Source: Actinomycetes bacterium
GTDB lineage: Bacteria; Actinomycetota; Actinomycetes; Actinomycetales; Actinomycetaceae
DNA: 25,831 nt
Assembly (NCBI GenBank): GCA_023389315.1
Contig: JAEWEQ010000008.1
Span: 1-25,831 of the forward strand
Direction: 5' to 3'
Position 1 is the stretch's first letter; every line of letters starts with the position of its first letter. The notes under the pieces were generated by a model. The model saw nothing but the letters and a program-made list of their open reading frames with translations, had not been told where the DNA came from and made no database searches. A program made the position numbers and the translations under genes. Shown here in pieces: positions 1 through 5,840 of this stretch.

Positions 1-120
1 GTCTTCCTGGGTGGTCAACTGGGGGTCGGGGCCGCCATGACCACCGCCATCGTCGTGGTCCTTGGTATCCGTATCTTCTCCAATGCTGCGGCGATTCGTC
101 GCCACATCTTCGGGGCGTAA
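1..120 (+). CDS. Small basic membrane protein, DUF1290 family (3' end only)
   Basis: The window opens inside this gene; the last 39 codons and the TAA stop are visible. The peptide has a hydrophobic stretch (TTAIVVVLGIRIF) followed by a short basic tail (SNAAAIRRHIFGA). The ending RIFSNAAAIRRH is typical of the small basic DUF1290 proteins, as in mycobacterial Rv1824. The family consists of ~120-residue polytopic membrane proteins of unknown biochemical role. In actinobacteria it sits beside DUF881 proteins, and here the next gene starts 3 nt after the stop, so the two are co-transcribed and probably translationally coupled. The family call rests on the tail and the neighbour, since the N-terminal two thirds lie outside the window. 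Confidence 0.8.
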   Translation, partial: VFLGGQLGVGAAMTTAIVVVLGIRIFSNAAAIRRHIFGA

Positions 121-123
121 GCA

Positions 124-1128
124 ATGGATGATAAATCTGCCGAAACCACGCCCGCTAAGGTACCCGCGACGCCCCCACCCGGCGATGAACCCGTGGCGCC
201 ACCCGAGGCCGATCAACCGGTGGCGCGACCTGAGGCCGATCAACCGGTGGCGCCACCCGAGGCCGATCAACCGGTGGCACCAGTGCCCGCTAGCGACGAC
301 ACGGTAGTGATTCCCGCGCTGCAAACACCTGCTCCGAGTCGGCGGGCGCGGGCTGTCTCCGCCGAACGCACCTCTAAACCGCGGCAAGCCTCGCGCTCCG
401 GCGGTGGTTCCACCCCGGCTAGCGGGCGAGCCCGGCGCCTGCGCGACCTACTCACCGCCTCACCGCGCCCCATCCACTGGGTGATTGCGGTTATGTGTTT
501 GGTGTTGGGCTTCGCCCTCGTGACGCAAATTAAACTGCAGCGTTCCGACCCGTTGGATAACTTACACGAGGACGAACTGGTGACCTTGCTTGACCAGCTC
601 ACCAACACGGAACGACAATTACGCCAACAACGCAATGACCTCACCATCCAGGTGCAGCGCTTGCAATCATCGCGTTCCCAATTTGAGGCTGCCCAAGAAG
701 CGGCAGAACAAAGTCGCCGCAATGCGCAGATATTGGCGGGCGCGGTAGCGGTTCACGGCCCCGGCTTAACCATCACCATGCAGGAGGGGACCGAGCCGAT
801 TACCGCAAATACATTCGTCAACGTGCTCGGTGAGTTACGGAATGCTGGCGCGGAGGCTATCGACATTAACGGCCAGCGGGTGACTGCGGCTACGTATATT
901 TCCCGCGCCGACGCGGGCATGAGCATTTCTGGTTTCATAGTCACCTCTCCCTACAGGTGGTCCGTTATTGGTGATCCGGACACTCTACAGCCGGCATTAG
1001 AGATTCCTCGGGGGGCATTGTCGCGGGTGCGCGGTAGTGGAGCAACGGTGACTTTTGAACGCTTTGACGATTTGCGTATCGTTTCTCTGGCTCCAGAACA
1101 GTCTTACCGTTACGCTGAAGTTAAATAA
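124..1128 (+). CDS. DUF881 family membrane-anchored protein
   Basis: 334 residues. Residues 1-116 are low-complexity, rich in Pro, Ala, Glu and then Arg, and include four tandem nine-residue repeats (21-56). One membrane helix follows (about 117-136, IHWVIAVMCLVLGFALVTQI). Residues ~145-205 form a charged, Gln-rich coiled coil (TNTERQLRQQRNDLTIQVQRL). The C-terminal domain (about 210-334) has the DUF881 pattern: GPGLTITMQEG, then LRNAGAEAIDINGQRVTA, then a final beta-rich segment. The topology predicted is cytoplasmic tail, one helix, extracytoplasmic coiled coil and globular domain. DUF881 proteins have no established biochemical function; they flank DUF1290 genes and lie upstream of the GarA/FtsR cluster in actinobacteria, as here. 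The family call is secure and the role unknown. The ATG at 124 follows the previous stop by 3 nt. Confidence 0.88.
   Translation: MDDKSAETTPAKVPATPPPGDEPVAPPEADQPVARPEADQPVAPPEADQPVAPVPASDDTVVIPALQTPAPSRRARAVSAERTSKPRQASRSGGGSTPASGRARRLRDLLTASPRPIHWVIAVMCLVLGFALVTQIKLQRSDPLDNLHEDELVTLLDQLTNTERQLRQQRNDLTIQVQRLQSSRSQFEAAQEAAEQSRRNAQILAGAVAVHGPGLTITMQEGTEPITANTFVNVLGELRNAGAEAIDINGQRVTAATYISRADAGMSISGFIVTSPYRWSVIGDPDTLQPALEIPRGALSRVRGSGATVTFERFDDLRIVSLAPEQSYRYAEVK
184..291 (+). repeat. Four 27-bp tandem repeats inside the DUF881 gene
   Basis: The unit encodes D-Q/E-P-V-A-x-x-x-A. The copies read DEPVAPPEA, DQPVARPEA, DQPVAPPEA and DQPVAPVPA. The first three are nearly identical at DNA level and the fourth drifts. 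They lie in the cytoplasmic N-terminal tail ahead of the membrane helix. Because the unit is a multiple of three, copy number can vary without a frameshift, so this is a likely length-polymorphic proline-rich linker. Confidence 0.9.
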
Positions 1129-1199
1129 CGGCAGCGAAGTAGGGTAAATTAGAAGGCAGTTCGTTATCTTCTTGTGACAGGTGAGTGTGGAGGAGACCC

Positions 1200-1637
1200 A
1201 TGTCATTTCCAAACGTTCCGGATCCCACGGAAACCGCGGTTTTTGGTGCCATTGGGGAACCCACCGAGGTAGACGAACCCGCCGTTGGCGCCCCCTTGTC
1301 GCCGCGCGACCAGGCCGCGGTAGAAGCATTGCCTGCCGGATGTGCCCTGCTGATCGTCCAGCGCGGACCGAACTCGGGCGCTCGTTTCCTATTGGATGCG
1401 CAAAGCACCACCGCGGGTCGCAGCCCGAAGGCTGATATTTTCCTAGATGACGTCACGGTTTCCCGCCGTCACTGCGAATTCATCTCCCACGAGGGCGGGT
1501 TCGTGGTGCGCGACTCCGGCTCCCTTAACGGCACCTACGTCAATCGTGAACGCACCGAATATGCGCAGTTAAATGCGGGCGACGAGGTTCAAATCGGTAA
1601 GTACCGCCTGACCTACCATCCGTCGCCGCAACGATGA
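1200..1637 (+). CDS. garA: FHA-domain regulator of the GarA/OdhI type
   Basis: 145 residues when started at the ATG at 1200, which has a good GGAGGA site about 6 nt upstream; an in-frame GTG at 1185 would overlap that site. The C-terminal FHA domain is complete: GRSPKADIFLDD, then VSRRHCEF, then GSLNGTYVN, then AGDEVQIGKYRLTY. These contain the Arg, Ser-x-x-His and Asn-Gly residues that bind phosphothreonine. The N-terminus carries PTETAVF, aligning with the ETTSVF phosphorylation motif of GarA/OdhI. In that family, phosphorylation of the N-terminal Thr makes the FHA domain bind its own tail and releases 2-oxoglutarate dehydrogenase and glutamate dehydrogenase. The Thr matching the PknB site (T12) is present, while the adjacent PknG-type Thr is replaced by Glu. 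The role is inferred from the family. Confidence 0.88.
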   Translation: MSFPNVPDPTETAVFGAIGEPTEVDEPAVGAPLSPRDQAAVEALPAGCALLIVQRGPNSGARFLLDAQSTTAGRSPKADIFLDDVTVSRRHCEFISHEGGFVVRDSGSLNGTYVNRERTEYAQLNAGDEVQIGKYRLTYHPSPQR

Positions 1638-2392
1638 CCCCTGCGCCGCGCAAAGCCATGCGGCCAGAGTCTGAACAGGCACCGGTTTCATGGCCCCAAG
1701 ACGTATCCCACCGACCGTACCTACCCATCGGGCAGGTACTGGCCAAGGTACAACCAGACTTCCCAGCATTATCGCTTTCGAAAATACGTTATTTGGAAAA
1801 GGAAGGCCTGCTCAGCCCACAACGCACCGCGTCTGGCTACCGGCAGTACTCCGATGCTGACGTCCAGCGGCTGCGTTTCATCCTGGCTCTGCAACGTGAT
1901 TCTTTTTGCCCTCTAGAAGTGATTGGCTCCCAGTTGGCTGCCCTCGATGCCGGCCACGAAGTTCGAGTGGAGCCCACCGTCAAAGTGGTTTCCGACCATG
2001 GGAAAACCACCCGCCCGGAAAGCTCGACCATTAGCGTGCGCCAACTGTGTGACCTGACGGGTATCACTAAGGCGGAGGTCGAAAACTACCTCAAGCTGGG
2101 AATATTGACGGCCGACCTGGCTGGCTACTTGCCCACCCGCTCGATTGAGATCGTGGCATTAGTGGCAAAGCTAAACCAACTGGGGATCCCCACGCGCCTG
2201 CTGCGCTCGGTGCGAAACAGCGCGGAGCGGCAAGCAGACATCATTGACCAAAGTGTGGACTCCATGCGAGTGCGGAAACGCTCCGGAGATGTGGAGCGCG
2301 CTGATGCGAAGGCACGCGAGCTGACGGAAGTCTTCGCACAGCTGCACCGCGAATTCTTGCGCTGTGCCACTGACAGGCTGTCGAATCTATAG
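1634..2392 (+). CDS. ftsR: MerR-family regulator, FtsR-like
   Basis: 252 residues; the start overlaps the garA stop as ATGA, so the two are translationally coupled. The N-terminal winged helix is MerR-like: YLPIGQVLAKVQPDFPALSLSKIRYLEKEGLLSPQRTASGYRQYSDADVQRLRFILALQRD (about 26-85). A second conserved block follows (about 130-190, SVRQLCDLTGITKAEVENYLKLGIL). The closing region is probably helical. This matches mycobacterial Rv1828 and corynebacterial FtsR, which sits directly after garA/odhI and in Corynebacterium activates ftsZ. There is no Cys-based metal site, so a metal sensor is unlikely. The DNA target cannot be read here. In mycobacteria a bifunctional nuclease gene follows; here a non-coding gap of ~225 bp leads to the second MerR gene. 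Confidence 0.87.
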   Translation: MTPAPRKAMRPESEQAPVSWPQDVSHRPYLPIGQVLAKVQPDFPALSLSKIRYLEKEGLLSPQRTASGYRQYSDADVQRLRFILALQRDSFCPLEVIGSQLAALDAGHEVRVEPTVKVVSDHGKTTRPESSTISVRQLCDLTGITKAEVENYLKLGILTADLAGYLPTRSIEIVALVAKLNQLGIPTRLLRSVRNSAERQADIIDQSVDSMRVRKRSGDVERADAKARELTEVFAQLHREFLRCATDRLSNL

Positions 2393-2502
2393 CATTTCCG
2401 CCGGTTGTGGAGCTTCACAGGCACCGGTTTTACCGGCTCTTGGTGCGCGTAGTGGGCAGTTACCGGATGCAGCAGCAATGCAGGTTAGGTAACAATTCTA
2501 TC

Positions 2503-2519
2503 TCAAGTTAAACTTGAGG
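2503..2519. promoter_or_regulatory. Perfect 8-1-8 inverted repeat, probable MerR-type operator
   Basis: CTCAAGTT-A-AACTTGAG is a perfect palindrome around one central base. The half-site is the one known from SoxR/MerR-class operators (CCTCAAGTT/AACTTGAGG), with one extra central base. It lies in the gap between two MerR genes, upstream of the candidate promoter of the second one, so autoregulation or control by the neighbouring FtsR-like protein is the simplest inference. Elsewhere in the 2393-2617 gap I see a small stem-loop (CCGGT-TTT-ACCGG, 2424-2436) and no gene. Confidence 0.65.
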
Positions 2520-2541
2520 TTGAAGGCTTGCCGTGTTGCCA

Positions 2542-2570
2542 TTGACGAAACGTCATTAGCGCAATAGCGT
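2542..2570 (+). promoter_or_regulatory. Candidate promoter of the second MerR gene
   Basis: TTGACG (2542-2547) and TAGCGT (2565-2570) are separated by 17 bp. The -35 element is strong and the -10 keeps only the TANNNT core. A 5-3-5 palindrome, TGACG-AAA-CGTCA, overlaps the -35. The start codon is 48 bp downstream. Confidence 0.45.
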
Positions 2571-2617
2571 GAAACATACAAACGGCATTAAGCCAACCAC
2601 TGATCCCAGGAGACACG

Positions 2618-3178
2618 GTGAACGAGACTGCAGGTGCTGCGCAAAGAGCCCACCAAGGAATGCTCTTTGGCGACGTATTAGCCGACATTGGGCCGGATAC
2701 CGGCTACCGCGGAAAAGTCGCCTGTCACGCCGCTGGAATCACCTACCGGCAGCTCGACTATTGGGCACGTACCGGCCTGGTGGAACCCTCCATCCGTTCC
2801 GCCCAGGGATCCGGCAGCCAACGCCTCTACTCTTTCCGCGACATCCTGGTGCTCAAAGTAGTGAAGCGACTGCTCGACACCGGTGTTTCCTTGCAGCAAA
2901 TCCGCGAAGCTGTTCAGCACCTCAAAGATCGGGGAGTGGATGACCTGGCGTCCATCACCCTGATGAGTGATGGCGCTTCCGTATACGAGTGCCGTTCCCG
3001 GGACGAAATGATCGACCTTATCGAGGGCGGTCAAGGCGTCTTTGGCATTGCGGTGGGCCGCGTGTGGCGCGAAATTGAAGGCTCCCTGGCTGAGCTACCC
3101 ACCGAAGAAGCCGAAGAAATGCCGGTGATGGTAGACGAACTCGCTCAGCGTCGGCGCGCCCGCCGCTGCGTATCATAA
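2618..3178 (+). CDS. MerR-family regulator, second gene of the garA cluster
   Basis: 186 residues from a GTG start with an AGGAGA site just upstream. A MerR winged helix occupies about residues 30-105: GYRGKVACHAAGITYRQLDYWARTGLVEPSIRSAQGSGSQRLYSFRDILVLKVVKRLLDTGVSLQQIREAVQHL. A short C-terminal domain follows (MSDGASVYECRSRDEMIDLIEGGQGVFGIAVGRVWREIEGSL), the signature of the Rv1830-like actinobacterial family. The domain is too small for a large ligand-binding module and has no obvious metal-binding cysteines. In mycobacteria the orthologue lies downstream of garA, the FtsR-like gene and a bifunctional nuclease; here the nuclease gene is missing. Regulation is probably by the palindrome at 2503-2519. 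The target genes are unknown. Confidence 0.86.
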   Translation: MNETAGAAQRAHQGMLFGDVLADIGPDTGYRGKVACHAAGITYRQLDYWARTGLVEPSIRSAQGSGSQRLYSFRDILVLKVVKRLLDTGVSLQQIREAVQHLKDRGVDDLASITLMSDGASVYECRSRDEMIDLIEGGQGVFGIAVGRVWREIEGSLAELPTEEAEEMPVMVDELAQRRRARRCVS

Positions 3179-3188
3179 TCTTGTAGCT

Positions 3189-3227
3189 AAAAGGCCGGTG
3201 CGTCTCCTGGGAGACCACCGGCCTTTT
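3189..3227. terminator. Strong bidirectional intrinsic terminator
   Basis: AAAAGGCCGGTG (3189-3200) pairs perfectly with CACCGGCCTTTT (3216-3227). An inner GTCTC/GAGAC stem closes a CTGG loop, with one bulged C. A-tract and T-tract flank the hairpin on both sides, so it can end the + strand regulator cluster and also the - strand yhgE-like gene that stops at 3303. Confidence 0.93.
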
Positions 3228-3302
3228 GCTTCTCTCCCGCCAGCCACGGGTGGCAGGTGATTGCCGGCCGATAGGCTCAACCGGACCTAGCAGGGCGCGG
3301 GG

Positions 3303-5840
3303 CTACACCAACGCCGCTTGTTTCTCCGACATTTGGCGCACCCGCGCCCCGGTCAGCCTGCGTGCCTTTGAGGCGGCCACAATCGTCAATCCAACTGCGG
3401 CCAACCCCCATACCAACAGCGGCACTACCGAGCCAACCATATTGGTCAACTGGCCACCTAGTACCGTATGTGATAACCCGGCAGAGAGGATCGAAAGGGG
3501 CATCACGCCCTCGATCACGTGGAACGCCGGGGGAGCGGTCTCAATCGGAATCACTCCACCTAAAGACACCACCTGCACTACCAGGAACAACATCGCCAAC
3601 AAGCGACCCAAACGCGCTCCCGCTACCGCTAACATTGCTTGGTTCACCGCCGCGAACACGCCAACTCCAAGTAGCAGCAAGAAGGTGGTGCCCACCAGGT
3701 TTACTGGCCGCACCCCCATGGCGGTGGCAACAACCACCACGCCGGCTCCCTGCAGCAATCCCAACACCAGGGCAGGCCACAGCGAACGCCAAGCAACTTG
3801 GGTGGCTGAGTTTGTCGACACTAGTTGGCGACGCCGCAGACCCGGCATCACCAGGTAGGAACCAAACGCACCCAACCACAGTACAATCGCAGCCGCCCAG
3901 GGGAATACCACGTTCGCGGAAGAGGCCGCAGCGTTTAGACGCGAGTCCTCGGCTTTGACCGGGATGGCTCCCATTTTCACGATCTTGGTGCGTTCAGCGT
4001 CGGTGTAGGAGGGGACCTGCTCGGCCCCATCTGCCAGTTCGGTGGCGAAACGGGTGGTACCCGCGATGAGTTCCATTACGCCCTCGTGAAGTTGGCCGGC
4101 TCCGGCACCTAGCTCGTCGGTGCCAGCTGCCAACTGGTTCGCTCCCGAGCTGGCTTGCCCAATCCCGTCTGCTAGGGCCCCAGCGCCCGCCGCTAACTGC
4201 CCAGTGCCACCTAGCAACTGGTCCACACCCGCGGCTAGCTGTTCGGAACCGCCCACTAACGATGGGGTAGTCGGCGTGCCGTTCAAGGCACCATCTAACG
4301 TTTTCACCCCGTCATACAACTGCGCGATACCGCTAGCTAGTCCAGGGCTAGCGTCGCCTTTTCCGTTCACACCGGCATCCAACTGGGCGGCCCCTGCAGC
4401 AAGCTCAGCCGCGCCCTCACGCAACTTCGTGAGCTGGGTATCTAATCCTGCGAAGCCACCGGCTTCGCGCAACTGCTCAGTGAAGGCCGCGATGTCCTTG
4501 CTGATGCGGATCAGGTCCGCGCGTAGCTTATCCAACCCGAGGTCAGTAATGGTGGTTTGTAGCCGGGTGAGTAACTCGTCGATGCGGGCATCGGAGTCCG
4601 GCCAACGCGTCATAACCTGCTCCAAAGCGGCGATACCGGCGCGTAGTTGGGCGCATTGGTCCGCTGCATTGGCCTGTGCTTCACATTCAGCGAGGGCGGC
4701 GCGCAACTGGGGCAGTACCCCGATGTTATTGGCATCGCCCTCAATCTGGCCGCGCAGCGCTGCCAGGAGCGAGTTCGAATCCGCCAAGATCGCATCCAAC
4801 CGGTCCAGATCCGCTTCTAAGCCGCTGGTATCGGGAATGCGATCCAAATAGTCCGGGGGTAGGAGTTTTTCCAATTCCACCAGCACGGAGGTGATTTTTT
4901 GCAAGCCGGTGGTGAGCTTGTCCACGCCCTCACTGAGTTGGCCGGCACCACCGGCGAGCGCCTTCGTACCTTCAGCCAGACCGCCCGGGCCATTGACGCC
5001 CTTATTGACTTCAGCCATGCCACCGAGCAGACCCGGATTGCCCGGGGTACCGGAAACACCGTCGCGCAACTTGCCCAGGCCCCCAGCCAGCTGGTGAGCG
5101 CCGGAGGAGAGTTTACTGGCACCAGTGTTAAGTTCACCCGCACCGGCCGCCAGATCGTTTGCTCCCTGATTGGCTTGGCCCAGGCCGTTGGCTAACGACC
5201 ACGCGCCCCGGGATAGTTCCCACACCCCGGCTTGCAACTGTCCCGTACCATCCCCGAGTTGGTGGGCACCATCATCAAGCTGACGGGCCCCGTCGGCGGC
5301 TTTACCGAGCTGGTCTTTGAACTCATTGAAACCCAGGTAGATCTGATCGAGCATTTTTTCGGTAAAGACCGAACCCATGGAGTGTGCCGCAGCATCGGCG
5401 ATCTGGGCAGAAATCATCCCCATAATTTCCGAGGACGCGTCGTTGGAGGTCACGGTGATAAGCGCAGCGGTGGCGTCCTTCGTTCCAATGGTGGTTAGGT
5501 TCTTCGAAAACTGCTTCGGGATGGTGATGATCGCCTGGTATTCGCCGTGTTTTAGGCCCTCCACTGCTTGGTCTTCCTTCACCAATTGCCAATTGAGGTT
5601 AGTGGTGACTGGTTCGGAGGGATACATCAAGCCGGCCGCTAGTTGCCGCCCCAAGGGCACAAGCTGATGTTTGCCGTTGACCTCCATGTGCACGCCCTCA
5701 TCGAGGTTCACGATGGCAGCTGGGACTTGGTCGAACCGGTTGGTACGCCCAGATATCGACCAGATGGTCAGCGCTGCGGCCAGCACTGGTAAAAGTAGGG
5801 TAGCGATGATGGCTCGCCAGTCTCTCAGTGATAGTTTCAT
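3303..5840 (-). CDS. YhgE/Pip-domain membrane protein
   Basis: 845 residues. The start chosen is the ATG at 5840, which overlaps the stop of the upstream MMPL gene as ATGA and has AGGAGG about 10 nt upstream. There is one N-terminal membrane helix (about 10-28), then an extracytoplasmic domain beginning with the YhgE hallmark VPAAIVNLDEG. A very long series of Gly/Ala/Leu repeats of the form QL-x-x-G-A-x-x-L follows (about 180-310 and 500-610), separated by a charged helical segment. The last ~205 residues hold about six membrane helices resembling an ABC-2 permease. Known relatives include B. subtilis YhgE, the lactococcal phage-infection protein Pip, and components linked to type VII secretion; the molecular function is unclear. 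The coupling to an MMPL transporter suggests one envelope-spanning export unit. A pure phage receptor role is possible but unsupported here. Confidence 0.87.
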   Translation of the reverse strand: MKLSLRDWRAIIATLLLPVLAAALTIWSISGRTNRFDQVPAAIVNLDEGVHMEVNGKHQLVPLGRQLAAGLMYPSEPVTTNLNWQLVKEDQAVEGLKHGEYQAIITIPKQFSKNLTTIGTKDATAALITVTSNDASSEIMGMISAQIADAAAHSMGSVFTEKMLDQIYLGFNEFKDQLGKAADGARQLDDGAHQLGDGTGQLQAGVWELSRGAWSLANGLGQANQGANDLAAGAGELNTGASKLSSGAHQLAGGLGKLRDGVSGTPGNPGLLGGMAEVNKGVNGPGGLAEGTKALAGGAGQLSEGVDKLTTGLQKITSVLVELEKLLPPDYLDRIPDTSGLEADLDRLDAILADSNSLLAALRGQIEGDANNIGVLPQLRAALAECEAQANAADQCAQLRAGIAALEQVMTRWPDSDARIDELLTRLQTTITDLGLDKLRADLIRISKDIAAFTEQLREAGGFAGLDTQLTKLREGAAELAAGAAQLDAGVNGKGDASPGLASGIAQLYDGVKTLDGALNGTPTTPSLVGGSEQLAAGVDQLLGGTGQLAAGAGALADGIGQASSGANQLAAGTDELGAGAGQLHEGVMELIAGTTRFATELADGAEQVPSYTDAERTKIVKMGAIPVKAEDSRLNAAASSANVVFPWAAAIVLWLGAFGSYLVMPGLRRRQLVSTNSATQVAWRSLWPALVLGLLQGAGVVVVATAMGVRPVNLVGTTFLLLLGVGVFAAVNQAMLAVAGARLGRLLAMLFLVVQVVSLGGVIPIETAPPAFHVIEGVMPLSILSAGLSHTVLGGQLTNMVGSVVPLLVWGLAAVGLTIVAASKARRLTGARVRQMSEKQAALV

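Noticed and set aside
1185..1199. A GTG start for garA five codons upstream
   Set aside because: It would place the GGAGGA ribosome site inside the coding region; the ATG at 1200 fits that site.
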